Source of the DNA: Alisma plantago-aquatica
Lineage: Eukaryota > Streptophyta > Magnoliopsida > Alismatales > Alismataceae
Direction of reading: 5' to 3'
DNA: 64,000 nt
NCBI GenBank assembly: GCA_963693085.1
Contig: OY856410.1
Coordinates: 891,139,835 to 891,203,834 of the forward strand
Positions 35,831-49,354 of the stretch are shown piece after piece. A model generated the notes under the pieces. That model was not told the DNA's origin. It did no database searches and saw nothing but the letters and a program-made list of their open reading frames with translations. Position 1 is the stretch's first letter; each line of letters starts with the position of its first letter. The position numbers and the translations under genes were made by a program.

Positions 35831-38290
35831 TGGGTTTTGAAAAGGTTCCTGAATGACATAGTCATGTTGGAACAGTGGAAAATGTGGGAAGGAATGACAT
35901 ATGGAAAGAAAGTAGACTCTTCCATAAGTATAGACAGATAGTACATCTGTGATGGCAATGCCCAAGGAGGGGCAATAAGCTGAGAATTAAGGAAAGGTCT
36001 CTATAATTCTAGAGACATTTGCCTAGTTTTCTAAAAAGACAGTTTTTAGTGACAGCACTGCAATAAATGCCTAGTGCACCAGGGCAGTAGTCAATATGTG
36101 AGGGAAAAAGTCCTAACTTTCCACCTATAAGAACTCCTGACTTAGCTTCTACATCGGTAATGAGACCAATAAGACTATAGTATGAGGATAAGACATGGAC
36201 ATGTTATGCATACTAAACCCTTTTATTAAAAAAAGAAGGGAGTAAATGACCCAACAACTGAGACAGACTCGATAGGGCTTACGATAGTCAAAGCTCAAAA
36301 GTGTAAAAAGGCAAAAGTAACAATAGGAAATAGCTTGACTCGATGTTTGAGTCAACCTAAAGTTGTAGATGACTGCAAGGGGTGACAATCAGATAGAGCT
36401 TTCTCATTCTGATATGTCTTCTCTAGATTTTATCTGATAATTATAAGAAGGTAGTTGTTGTTGAGCTTCCTTTAATGAATCATATGAGGACATATGGAAG
36501 AGATAAGAAGGATGAGAACTTTTATTCAGTCCAATATTCTCTTATATGTTTTGAAATTTCTCTCTTCATGTAGAAAGGGAAGAGATGTAAAAGAAACACC
36601 CAGAGAAAAGTTGAGATACTAAGTAGTAAAACTTAAAGAGATGAAATATAATATAAAACAAATGCATACTACCTAATTTCAGTTCTTGAATACCCTGGCT
36701 AGGAATTCATCTATTGAAGGCAAGGTAAGTATGATACTCTTAGATTGCTATCTTTCTGAATACTCTGATCAAGTAGTCATTCTGAGACAATCTAAAGAGC
36801 ATAATGAAGTAAAAGATGTGGCATGGATATTTCTACCCCATCATAATTGATATATGGAGAAATATGAGTTAATCATAAATCAATTTACAAAAAAAAGAAG
36901 ATGTTTAGTATAATGTATACCTTGGTCTGAGGACCTAGAGGTAACAGTTACCTGATGTGAGGTAACAATGTTTAGTGATGGACTGAGGGTTTGAATACCC
37001 AGATCTAGTAATCATGATGATGATAATACTGAGAGGTGGTGACATGTAATCATCTCTTTAATTCCTATGCTGATGGTAAGGAACCTAAGAGGAAACAAGA
37101 TTGAATGACACATGAACAATTGAAAGTTCATGTAATACTCAAAGAAGGTGATAATCTCTTTTCTTTAATAAACAAACCTGAATAATGGTAGGGTGATAAA
37201 AAGGACTATGTTTCCTTGTGCTCTTTCTCTTTCGGGACATGACAATCAAATAAGTCTTATGACACTTAATGTGCATGAGTTTGAAGTGTTCTATGGATGG
37301 ATACTTAGAAAATTATCAGCTAGTCTTGGATTTTAGTTCCAAGACAAGCATATGTGATAAGTAATACGTTTGGTCTTGGTAAATAACAATAGAGGATGGA
37401 AATGATGATGATGTGATGTGTTTTTGGCACAAATAATGGATACCAAGGTAAAGAATCCTAGTATCTAAGATCTTTCAATGATATGAAAAAATGGGAACAT
37501 GACTCCTCATAAGAAGTAATGCTTGGTTACCTAGAAGGGCCAACTTTGAAATTTGTCCAATTACATATTGTAGTATGGATTCCATATGTTAGGGGTTTAT
37601 GCCCCACAGAAACATGACATCAGCAAAGATGTATGAGTCGAAGGAACAATTGTAAAAAAATTTTGGGAAAAATTGATCAAGCTAAAAATAATTTCTTAGA
37701 ATATCTCTATCTAGATTTGTTAAGGCATCTTACACATAACATCTAGAGATACCTCTGAGATGGTTCTTCTTAATAAGTAGCATGTCCTTATGACAAGAAA
37801 ATAAATAGTTAAAGGGATAATTGATACAAGTCATAAGAAAGTTTAGTGTTGTGTCAGTAGATTTGAGTGGCACAACAGATACATGATAATACTTGTAGTC
37901 CCAAGTGGGTGACATAACATAACTATGGTCTTTCCTTGAAAGTGAAATGCTAAATTGAATGAGGAGTATGGTAGACTCCCCAAAATCAAGAATCTTGTCA
38001 CATAATGTTGTAAGTTGAGAAAGGTGACAAATAAGTGATGTTTGACACCTGAGTTAAATAAGGTATGTGTAATGTTTCTCTAAGTAAGAAAAGTGTTACT
38101 TGACACAAAGTTGACTCTACAGTCAATAATGAAAAGGATAGTGGAGTAGGTGTCCTGTAAGACAAATTCTATGATAAACCTGTGTGAAAGAACTGTGTGT
38201 TGATCAAAGTTCTATGGCATCTCCAAGACATTAAGATGTTATGTGTAGACTTGATAATATGATGAATGAATAATATTTGTCTCCCTTTAC
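35831..38290 (+). other. Internal region of B without readable pol
   Basis: About 2.4 kb, purine-rich on the plus strand, with no RT, integrase or protease motif in any frame I could read. Either heavily mutated gypsy interior or unrelated filler of a non-autonomous family. The last 40 bases before the LTR (38297 on: TTTCGGGGACGAAATCC) match A. Confidence 0.5.
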
Positions 38291-38332
38291 CTGGGATTTC
38301 GGGGACGAAATCCTTGTTAGGGGTTTATAACT

Positions 38333-41300
38333 TGTAATGACCCTGACCTGGGTTATGAGTTAACCCTATTTTTTTTGGCTAAGTAAGTTGCTTATGACTT
38401 TAATATAATCCTCTAAGGTGTTTTTTTATCATGTGAAACACTTATGTTCCAAGTTTGGTCCTGATTGAATGATGTCTGAGCAATGTTCCTTTATTTTGGA
38501 CCAAAGTGCAATTTACCCAAGTTGAGGGGTTATATTGCAAAATGTCACATGTTGAACATGCCTCATGTGTTTTAGCATCATTATAGATAGAATTATGCAA
38601 GGTGGTGGCTTGTGTAAAGCCCAAATTCCAAGTTTAAACTTGTTTGAACAATGTTGGTACCTTGTGCTCCAATTTTGGTACAAATTGTAATTTACCCAAA
38701 ATGTGGGGTTTATATGAAAATTACCACCTCTAGAGTGTCCTTACTCCCTCCTAGTATCATTTAGAGGACAGATAAATAAGGAGACACCATGTTTGATTCC
38801 ATTATGAATGATGGTTATCTTGGTGATGAAATGACCAAGAAAAGGGTTGAATGTGAAAGCTTAACTTGAGTTGTATCAAGTTGAAAAGCTTATATATGAG
38901 TGCCTATCGGCCAAGGAGCCATAGGAGGAGCCTCATATAGTTTTGTGAACTCTTGGAAAAGGCCATGTCGTGCAAAGAACCTCAAGGAGGTGAGTTGTGT
39001 TGGGTTACAACTTCCTTAGTAAAGTTGTGACGAGTTGTGCATAAAGTGATGAATTAATTGATATATCTTAATCAAAGGGATATGTAATGGACGAATCATT
39101 ATCCCTAGATCACCCTCAACTATTTCTCATGTCAAGATAAATGTTGATTCATGCATGTACACGTGTCATCCATGCATCGACATGTGGCACCTACTAGCTC
39201 AAATTGATGACACCTCATTTTTACCTTCCTTCATGAGCAACAAGTATATATACCCCTAGTTTCATCCCTTAGTGCAATTTTGCGACCCTTACCACCCTCC
39301 TACCCTAAGGTATCATGCATAGATCTCTTGTATCATGTAGGAGTGATGTGGTATTGTGCATGGGCTTTGGGTATCACCCATAGCAAGTTTATATCGCCCA
39401 AGTAGGGTGATTTGACCAAAAAAGGTGATATCGGCCATAATGAAGTGTTTTTGGTCCCAAGTGAGGAGGATATCGGCCACAAGTGGTGGAATATCATGCA
39501 AGGTATGTGAGGTATCATGCAAAGGTTCTAGAACAAGAAGGAGCTCTATACGTAACCCTAAGGTGAGCCCATGATCATCTTCAACCTTGGATTGAAGTAT
39601 TATTTTAGGGTTTTGATCTTCTTTTCTTTTCTTCTTCACCAATTACATATCCATGGTGATTCCTTGTATATGAAGGAGTTGTGAACGAACCTTGGACTTT
39701 TTATAAGTCATCTTCAACCTTAGGAACGTGGAGCTTTGGATCTTGGAGCTTTGAAGTTGTTCTTAAGGCAATTTATATAACTTGAACTCAACCATGTTAT
39801 TATTCATCACCTAAATTGCTATACTTAATGATCTACTTTTAATTCCGAAAGTTTCTGAAATAGTTGATGCTATTATGAGTTCTATTAGTTTCTTAGACCT
39901 ATTTTCATGAACTTTAATAGTTAGAACTAAGGTCTAGAGATTGAATATGATGGTATCACTTTATAAAAGTGATATCGGGTGCAAGCACACAAGCAAGCAC
40001 CTCTAACCTGATATGATGATGCACCTACTTCACTAAAACGATATGGATATGATTGTATACCTTCTTGCACGATATGGGGGTTTAGTATACACCTCTTGCA
40101 TGATAGGGAGTCAAGTATAGACTCCATGCATGATATAAGGTTAAAGGAATACTTATAAGTTGACATTAAACCCTAATTTGGGTAATCCGATATGGTAGCC
40201 CGATACACAACCCTAGATGACATGTAACTCAACATGATGGACGATACATATGTGTACCATGTTCCCATCACAACCAACCCTAACCTGACATGGGTGTTCC
40301 AACCCAACATTGGATGGTGTAGCCCGATATGAATGGTGTGTATATACTTCTAGCCCGATATGGTGAATGCTCATATACTTACAACCCGATATGGTGAACA
40401 TATGCACATTTCTAACCCGAAATACCTTGTAAAGGTGAGGGCAAGACACTCTTAGGAGTGATGAGTGTAACACCAAGTAATGGTGTGGCTAATACCTTGA
40501 TGGGTGAAACACCTAAAGTGGTTGATAATGGACAACCTTATATCAACAATGCCTTAACCCGAGATGAGTCCATATCATTGATGATAGTTGGGTAATTCAA
40601 GTGTGTGACTTATGGCCAATACTTTACAATATTAATATGGGTAAAGTATTAGTATGGGAAATACCCTACTATAAGATAAATGGATGAACTTAAGTAAGTT
40701 AAAAGTGATGAGGGAAGTGATACACTAAGACATGATAAATATCACATCCAGCACCTCAAGGTTGATATACCTTGATGCATTTTAAGTCCAATATACTTGG
40801 ATGAGTAACACATGAAGTGTGTCATTTCAATTGTTACATTGAGATGTAATGAGATTAATGCACTTTGATAAGTGTAGGCTACATGCCTTGATAAAGGGTC
40901 AAGCTAAGTTAATGAAGTATGATGTAATCAATATCCTAGTGAGGATGAGAGAGAAACTCATACCTTGTGTTGATAATCATTCAATGATAACTTATGAGAA
41001 TAAATAAGTATGATTGAATACTTATGAAATCAATGTAAACTCCTAGATGTGTGGAGAAATGAGTTAGGGTTTGGATTGATAATATGAACATGAAACCCTA
41101 TTCGGCTATAAAGGGAAATCCTAACCCTAATAGTTGTTGCCTAGTGAGAGGTGACAAGATGTTTAATGGCCTTGTGAGCCATGTGGTTAGTTGTTGCCTA
41201 GTGAGAGGGGACAAGATGTGTAATGGGCCTGGTGAGCCAAGATAGTAGTTGTTGCCTAGTGAGAGGTAACAAGATGTTTATAAAAGTCTCATGTGAGAAA

Positions 41301-43125
41301 TGATAATGTTCAAAATAAACTAGGAAATGGAAACTTAGTAACATGATAATAATAACTAATGGATACAATAATAATAATGAAATCTTGATCATACATGTTT
41401 TATACTTATAGCCAAATAAGGGCTATAGTGTTTTGAATATGCTTAAAGGAGATAAGAGGAGTACTTGTAATATATAAAGGATGTGAATAAGTATGATGGC
41501 TTGGCCAAGGTATAATGCCAAGTAAAGGTGATGTGGTATTCAATGATGAATTGCACAGGATTGGCATAGTCCAATGTATGGAATAGATGCATAGGATTGG
41601 CAAAGTCCAATACCTGGCATTCACAAGATTTGTAATAACCCAATGACTGGCAGTTAAGCACAGGATTGGTAGAGTCCAATGCCTAGATGTTAATCACAGG
41701 ATTGGTAATAACCCAATACCTGGATGTCACAGGATTAGTAATAACCCAATGCCTGGCTATTAATCACAGGATTGGTAGAGTCCAATACCTGGTTGTTAAT
41801 CACAAGATTGGTAATAACTCAATACCTAACTGTCACAGGATTGGTAATAACCCAATGTCTGGCTGTTAATCACAGGATTGGTAGAGTCCAATACGTGGAT
41901 GTTAATCACAGGATTGGTAATAACCCAATACATGGATGTCACATGATTGGTAATAACCCAATGCCTGGCTGTAAATCATAGGATTGGTAGAGTCCAATAC
42001 CTGGTTGTTAATCACAAGATTGGTAATAGCCCAATACCTGGTTGTCACATGATTGGTAATAACCCAATGCCTGACTGTTAATCACAGGATTGGTAGAGTC
42101 CAATAAATGGGTGTTAATTACAGGATTGGAAATAATCCAATGCCTTGCTATTAATCACAGGATTGGTAATTACCCCAAGCCTGACTGTTAATCATAGGAT
42201 TGGTAATAACCCAATGCCTGGTTGTTATCACAGGGTTGGTAATAACCTAACACCTAGCTATTATCAAAGGATTGCCAAAGCCAATACCTGGAACTGATTA
42301 TGATGATGTACATTCACATGACTAGTACAATCCAACACCTGGCTAGCAGATTGGATGAGGCCAATAGATAGAGATGAGAATGATTCATGTATTACATACC
42401 ATGATAATGAACATCACAGGATAAGCTTGATATGTTGATATAGTATGATGGATAAATGATATACATGTTCTTTATATTCCTTATAAAGTGAATAGATGAT
42501 TTACTACTCTGTCATAGATAGTTGCAATGCTTTAAAATATGAGAATGTTCTAAACTTCTTATCCTCTGCTCAGTTTAAAACTATTTAACTATGATAATAA
42601 CATTATTGGAGGAGAGTTATATCTCTCACTGGGACAATTGTCTCACCCCATGGGATCCAAGTTTTTTTAGGTGGACGTGCACGAGGGGGTTTGAAACCGT
42701 ACTGCAAAGAAAGAACAACAACAGGGACAACAGTGATAGTTTAGGTTGAGTGTATTGTCTGTCGTGTCTTGTAGATAGGAGTCCTATGTGTCGTCTCTGT
42801 ACTCTCAGGTCCTTGGAGTTGGTTCATACTAGTTTCATGAATAATATGAAATTTTGGCTTGAATGCCTTGAGGTTTTATGTTGCTCCAGTATGTGTTTTG
42901 ATAGAGCAACTGTTATATGTTGTCCTCGAGATAAGATGAAACAATGTTGTACAATGTAAATCATGATATGTATGAGTTTTGGATCTTTTAGTAAAAGTTT
43001 TATGGACAAAGATCTCCTTGGAAAAAAATGGTTTTAAATTTTAGTGATTTTTGTTGATCTGTTGTTTATGTTTATTCTGCTTAATTAGTAATGATTTGTT
43101 TGTCAGTTTGGCGACTGTCGTTACA
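38333..43125 (+). repeat. 3' LTR of B
   Basis: Complete 4793-bp LTR. TATA-like TATATATA at 39245-39252, minisatellite 41555-42285, GAGAGTTATAT box 42612-42644. It serves as the empty-site reference for the A insertion. Confidence 0.88.
41555..42285 (+). repeat. CCAAT-hairpin minisatellite, B 3' LTR
   Basis: Same array with about 21 units, roughly one higher-order unit shorter than in the 5' LTR. This accounts for most of the length difference between the two LTRs. Confidence 0.9.
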
Positions 43126-44626
43126 GTGACGGTCACTACACCACCTTGTAAGTATCACCCTTCAATGCATGTGAGTGGGGAAGTCTTGCATGTATGTTTC
43201 TTTGGTGGACAAGTGTGCCCTATGTGCCTTATTATGTGGACACCTCATCCCACCATCACCACCCTCCTCTACGAGTATGTAACCTCTCTCTTCTCCACTC
43301 AAACCCTCCTTCTTGAGCCCTTCTTCTTCTTCCTCCTTCTTATGCTCGACCATAGAGTTTTATGAAGAAAGTGGATCTTTCCTAAGTGATATGGTGCCCC
43401 ATCATCTCTTCTAAGTGGTGCTTTGGAGCTAAATCATCTTATTTGTGGTGATTCTTGGTGGTTCCTTCTCTAGGTGAGTTGCTCCTCTCTTTGAGCACAT
43501 TTTTCTTTGGTCATTTTCTTCCCTGGGTTTAAACCATGGAGACCATCTCTTAACATAAACTCTTCCCCACAAGGACCTTAGACCACGGTTCGTCCAAGGT
43601 GGTACCTTTGTGAAGGGAGCTTCCCTCTTTTCTTCCTTCTTCTTCCCCACCATTTAAGTTCATCCTAGGGCTTCGTTCGTCATCTTTTGAGCTGTCTTTA
43701 ACCATGCAACATCCTTCTTATCTTAAGGTACCCTTATGGCTGAAGATGGAGCTTTTGGGAAACTCATCTTCAACCTTGGGAAGAGAAGGAGATCAATCTT
43801 GATTTCAGGCGGGTGATATAGCATTCCTCTTGTTACTATTATTGCACCTTGTTGCTTTCTTGCATGTGGATTTTTCCAACTCAAAATCACAATCTTAATG
43901 TGTTACACAGAGTTTTCAAGATCTAAAATTAAAATTTGGGTCACTTGTTTATGGTTTGCATTAAACCCTAAACCTTAACTCTATGAACCTGATCTTGGTG
44001 GTGATGATGAGATGCATGTTCCTTTCTTGTTTTTAGTTATGAAACTCTACAAGTTTGAACATGGATCACCTACTTATACCATAGAATGGTTTGCTTTAGT
44101 TTCCATGAGTGGGAAACTTGGTTTTCATCCCTTCAATCATGGTCTTTATGGCAGATTTATGTGAAAAAATGCTATAGTTCCTTGTTGATTATCTCGTATG
44201 GAATTTTTCCCTTAGTCAGTGCTAAGTTTATTGGGATAAGTGTTCTATTATGACCATGGTTGGGTGCTGACTTGGGGTCACAAACCCCCCTTGACCTTTC
44301 CCTAGGATCGTTACCCTACGGTAGGTGAAGGGGTCACAACAAAAACCCTAATCCAGGAATGGTCTCTATAATAACATGTACATATGGGTCATAATGCCTC
44401 TCTTTCCCTTGCGACTGCAACACACCTTGAGCATGGGTGGTTATTCTATTATGATTTTTTCTCTCTCTTATATATAAACCTCTAACCTTGCATGTGATGT
44501 ACATATGAAATATCATAGCTAGAACATGATATGGTGGATATGATGTCATACAGGATGATGGGCATGAGCCACTATAAAAACACATGTGATACAAGAATGA
44601 TGTAACTAGGGTCTTGTATCCTGGAA

Positions 44627-45897
44627 GAGGCTTTTTGCCTAGATTGAGGTGTTAACCTCCATTGATGAATGAGGGATTGATATCCCATACCTAATGTGAC
44701 AATGGTGACTAAATAAATTGGAAGGTTGCCTTTCTTATTAATCAAATCATTTACAAGTTAATTACAATGATCACATGATTGGCTCTTTGGGCATACATAC
44801 CAACATGACCAACCTCTACCATCGATTTACAGTCAATAATATATCAACCATCAATTAATGTCCACCGATCAAGCATGACATACAATCTCAAGGTCGATGG
44901 CCCATTGACCTCAAAGATTGGCAATCGGAAGCCCAAGAATCAACAACCATCAGTCGACAGCCAGTGCTCGACGTCGTTGTGGAGCACAAATGGTCAACAT
45001 CCACCACTCTATAAATAGACCCCAAGCGCAACTCTTCATGTCATCTCAAATTTATCGGGACTCCATGCTACTGAAAGGGTGAAGTACTGCAACTCTAAGT
45101 CATCTCTAGATCCATCAACCTAGAGCCATCGACCTTCCACCGCTGTCTAGAGCCATCGACCTATCCACCAAAAGATCCATTGATCACCCGTATCAACAAC
45201 AGTGATCAATTGATCTCTCCCTCCAACAACTCTAGGCCATTGACCTCCCTCTATGGGTGATCGATCTCCTCATCAAACTATTGTCCATCCACCTACTTCA
45301 ACTGCAAGTCAGGTTAGTACCTGGAAGAGTGAGAAGGAATAAATTTTTCATCACACGCACGTCAAGCTACTTTTTCTACCATCATGACCATGATCATGTC
45401 CTCTTCCTCTATTAATGATATTAATATCACCATGTCAAGGGAGTAGTCCTTTCACTAGAGTGTGGGGATTAGCCCCACTACTCATTTCGTGCAATTTCAT
45501 TCATATTACAATGCTTGTATGAAATCATTTAATTCACAACTAATCATTTATCGCATGTCTTGTGGACTGATCACCCGTTTTACATGATTTATCATAATCT
45601 TATTCTGTGAGCACTTAAACATTTAAGATTTGAATATTGATTAGCTTTTGGGGATGCCCTGATGAGAATTTCTGATGGGAAGTCTCCTGAGTAGTGGATA
45701 TAGGGTTTGTAAGTAACGAGACATCATGCTTACATGGATATCTGCTCATGCACATTTCTAACGCCAAAAGGGGAAACTTTCACAACTTCAATTATATCTT
45801 CATACATGTGACTTGGTAGAGGCTTGTTTCCTAGATTGAGGTGTTAACCTCCAGTGATGAATTAGGGATTGGTATCTCATAGCTAATGTGACAATGG
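44627..45897 (+). repeat. Direct repeat flanking a ~1.1-kb segment in C
   Basis: Two copies of an ~85-bp block beginning AGAGGCTT and containing GATTGAGGTGTTAACCTCCA (44627-44709 and 45815-45897), with about 10 differences. The block contains the inverted repeat GAGGTGTTAACCTC. The intervening segment has its own TATA-like box. Could be a segmental duplication inside the LTR or the scar of an older insertion. I cannot decide. Confidence 0.45.
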
Positions 45898-46205
45898 TGA
45901 TAGTGATGAACGGTAGTAGTGTTACATGATGTGGTGACAAGTTTATGTTCCAAATGCTTTATATCTTTTGAAGCTATTTTATTCCTTGCTTTTGTAGGAT
46001 TTGTCTATGCTTTATACACTATAACTTGGTTGATTCTAAAAGATGCTAAATTGGAATAATTAATCAAGTGGAACTTAATGTAGTTTTCCCTATGTCATAG
46101 ATCCATCTTTAGCGTCAGTATTTGTTGGATGGTGAAACGGGCTATCCTTAGTTGAAGCTCAAAGTCATATATTGTTGTGTATATGCATTCACATGCTTGG
46201 CTACG

Positions 46206-46325
46206 GGCCATACCCTGGCAGGAATGCGGTTGTGGGATGTATCTCAATAATATGATTCTTATGTGATTCTACAGGATTGGTTGTGGGCCATACCCTGGCA
46301 GGAGTACGGTTGTGGGCCGTAGATC
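46206..46325 (+). repeat. GGCCATACCCTGGCAGGA repeat in C
   Basis: Two units of about 75-80 bp with the core GGGCCATACCCTGGCAGGA.TGCGGTTGTGGG, placed in the 3' part of the LTR, as are the arrays in B and L. Confidence 0.6.
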
Positions 46326-46587
46326 AGTTTCACTAGCACCATGACTTGTACTGAGGTGGGCAAGGAGTTTATAGCTTGACTATATGTTACTGGTTGTAGT
46401 TGACTGATATGTCTCTGTGGTGTACTCATGTATTGACTATGAGGTGTTGGGAGGTCATGGATTCTGGATCTTCCATTGACCTTGTATGGCACTAATTTTG
46501 ACTTAGCAGTGGTCAGTTGGATTTGTTAGTACGACTCAAATCCTCATGGAATTATAAAATATATAATCAGTCATGTAGCATACTTTT

Positions 46588-48005
46588 TGAAAACTACTAG
46601 AGGGAGGGTGAATAGAGTTTTATAGATAATTTAACAATTATTGAACTCAAACAACCACAATGAAGATATTGGACAAGAAGACACAGGGTTTAGAGTGGTT
46701 CCAACTATAGCAAATACTATAGCCGTCAGTCCACTACCCGGTTGCTTACCCAACCAGGATTTGAAAAGAAATTTATTTTATTACCTCGCAAGGACTTTAC
46801 ATAAAATACAATTTCTTTTCCCAAACCCTTCAAGCAGCCTTCACCTAGAAGTAATCGCCCAACCTTGAAGCAGCCTTCCCTTGAAGTAGGTGCACCAACT
46901 CCCGTTGCACCAGCCTTCTGAAGTAGCTTCCCGTGCGATAGCCTTCTTGAAGTAGCTTGAAGTCCCCTTCTCCACCTGAGAAGTCAACCCTCTCCAATCC
47001 GCAGCCTCCAACCCTAGGAGTAGCAAGGAGAGTACCAAAGATAAAAAGGAACAAGAAGGAAAAATAGAAATTACAATACCGTTGTAAGCACAAGGCTTGA
47101 TTTTCCTATATCAAGCGTTTATATCTCCTAACCAATGTGTATGACAATGTGATTGTAGTGGATAGGAGATACTAGCCTATAGGACACGAAATGGGAGCAA
47201 TAGGAATGAATGGCAAGTGTAGGAATTGCTCTATTGCTCTAAAACAGATTGCAAGTGTGTATTCAAGCTCAAGTATAGCACAAGTATATCTTAGGTATCT
47301 TTTGGTGTCCTAAGGCATGTCCTATTTATAGGAGTGGCCTATGGATACTTAAGGACGTTCTAGACAACTTCTAGGGGCTTCTAAGTGCTTAACTAGTCGT
47401 TAGATATAAGTTAGGTGCATTAGTAACGGCTAGTTACTTTATTCTGCAGTTGCTGTCAGAGACCATCTCGGTCGACAATTTGTCGACCGAGATACCTTCT
47501 CGGTCGAAGTTTTGTCGACCGACAGGCTCTCTGGATCAACGTTCATTTGCAACTGCCAACTACTTTGTTAGCTGTGTCTAACGGCTACTTAGGTCAATCT
47601 CGGTCGAGAAGTTTGTCGACCGAGAGTGTCTCGGTCGAGGAGTGTGGTCGACTGAGATTGACTCTGTTTTCAATCTTTTAATTAACCACTAAGCATGTGT
47701 ATGAGTGTGCATATGTGATCCTATTTGAAGGGGATGACCTATCTAAGTGTGGTGATTAGCTAGGAAGATCCAATGCTTGATTTACATGCAATCTAAGTAC
47801 TTGTACATTATATATTTGTACAAGTTTTTACAACAGTGATTACATTGCATGGAAATATAAATATGTAAGCTTTTTGGATTTTCCCTAGTTGCTTTGTCAT
47901 CCACTTTAATCCTGCACACTCAAGTAGCACGTTAGATCAACAAGAATGAAATGTTTGTCATCATCGAAACAAAGGGATTTATCATAATGTCCAATTTATC
48001 CAACA
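46588..48005 (-). repeat. 3' LTR of D
   Basis: 1418 bp, same features: TATA-like at 47331-47340, palindrome cluster 47465-47658. Confidence 0.9.
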
Positions 48006-48020
48006 ATCTCCCCCTTTTTG

Positions 48021-49354
48021 AAGATGACAAACATTTCCTAAAATATGAAATAAGGAAATATAAAGCATGTGAGTTTCGTACCTGAAGATTACCTTTTGTA
48101 GCCATTCTTGTTTTACAAGTGAGTGTTGGCCATCAAGATGAAACTCATTTATATTTATATTTTTGATTTTATATTCTTTCTCCCCCTTTGTCATTTCAAA
48201 AAGATATCCAGGTTAAACATTCTATTTCTTCTCCCCCTTAATTTTATATTAAGCTCCCCCTTAAATAGATATCCTATTAGGAACATGGATTTATGTCTAA
48301 TTTATTCACAATTTGTTTCTCAATCATTTGCAAAGGATGTTAAGCCTTGAAATGATATGAGATTCCCTTAAGCTTATGATGAATGTATATTTATTTCTCA
48401 TCTATCAAGGGATGTTAAGCCCTAAATTAAATGAGAGTCCTTTAATCTTAGAGTACAAAAAAAAAAGTCTCCAACCAAAACAAGGGATGTTAAGCCCTGA
48501 TTTGTTTAGAGAGTTCCTTTAAGAGCAAGATATATCATTTTGATGAAATTCTTTTTCATACAAATTACTTTTAAGAATCCGAAGTTCATAACAAACTCCA
48601 AATGATGTTAACAATGTTTTTGTAAGCTTCATAATCAAATGATCAAATTTGTTTTTATAAGATTAAGTATACTAAGATTAAGTTCAATAAATTGATGTCC
48701 AAAATAAGCATTTTGTCAAAGCTTATTTTAGGTCGCCCTTGACTACGACCATAGCGCCCCTTGGCTAAATTTTGTTTTAACCAAGAGGCAGAATTTTCAG
48801 ATTTCCAATTAAGCATGTAGATCAATTTTGATGCGTATTTAAATGATACTAATCATGAAAGCACAATGAATATTTCAAATCTTTTAAATATATCAATTTA
48901 AAAACATTATATTCTTTGCAAGCATTTCTAAGAGAGATATCATCAATAGATTCTTTTGCTTGCCTATGTAATGATAGAACAATAAAGGCATGTTATGATA
49001 AAATAGAAATTTTCTTTAAGCTAAGCATAATTTTTCAAGGATGATTTCCATAATTTATACTTTATTGTACAGTCATTAACCACAAATAGACAGCAATTTT
49101 GATCAATTTCAAAAGAATTCAGCATTTGTACAGTATTCTGAAGAACAGTGATATGCTCGGTCGACAATTTCTCGACCGAGGTTCACTCGCTCGACAAATT
49201 CTCGACCGACTAAGTTTCTGGAGTATGTTCAGAACTGTTAATTGTTTTCAAACAAAAAGAGATAATGCAAATTAGAGCTCAATTGTGTTGAGATAAGACA
49301 TTATGATATCAATAATCAGTTTAGGTCAAATCTCAACTAGTCAATGTTAAGCTA
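48021..49354 (-). other. Non-coding 3' interior of D with ~75-bp repeats
   Basis: No open frame. Near the polypurine tract, three diverged units carry GGGATGTTAAGCC (48336-48350, 48410-48423, 48483-48496). A further palindromic CGGTCGA pair lies at 49158-49205. The same repeat type precedes the polypurine tract of E. Confidence 0.65.

Larger units (their letters stand above)
17355..43125 (+). mobile_element. Element B: Ty3/gypsy retrotransposon, decayed interior
   Basis: Plus-strand element. The 5' LTR is 17355-35464 with A nested in it (net about 4.88 kb) and the 3' LTR is 38333-43125. Both start TGTAATGACCCTGACCTGGG and end GACTGTCGTTACA. The flanks are GTGAG (17350-17354) and GTGAC (43126-43130), a 5-bp duplication with one mismatch. 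The primer site TGGTATCAGAGC is at 35469-35480. The 3' end of the interior carries TTTCGGGGACGAAATCC and TTAGGGG, as in A. The internal region is only 2.87 kb against 4.83 kb in A and keeps just the start of gag. Confidence 0.88.
43131..46587 (+). repeat. Middle section of solo LTR C
   Basis: Non-coding. Contains a TATA-like CTTATATATAAAC at about 44467-44479, a second CTATAAATAG at about 45011-45020, and a ~85-bp direct repeat (44627-44709 and 45815-45897). It also holds a region of TAGAGCCATCGACC-type short repeats (45120-45250) and a GGCCATACCCTGGCAGGA repeat (46206-46325). Open frames here are low-complexity and unconvincing. Confidence 0.6.

Noticed and set aside
35831..38290. Hidden pol of B
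   Set aside because: I looked for the RT two-aspartate loop, the HHCC and D,D,E segments and the chromodomain and found none in readable form.
43162..43353. Minus-strand frame rich in Glu, Lys and Gly
   Set aside because: It is the complement of a CTT/CTC-rich LTR stretch in C; low complexity only.
45011..45020. CTATAAATAG as promoter of a host gene
   Set aside because: No downstream reading frame; it lies within the solo LTR C.
46845..47093. Minus-strand frames duplicated at 51305-51553
   Set aside because: They fall in both LTRs of D; duplication reflects the LTRs, not a gene.
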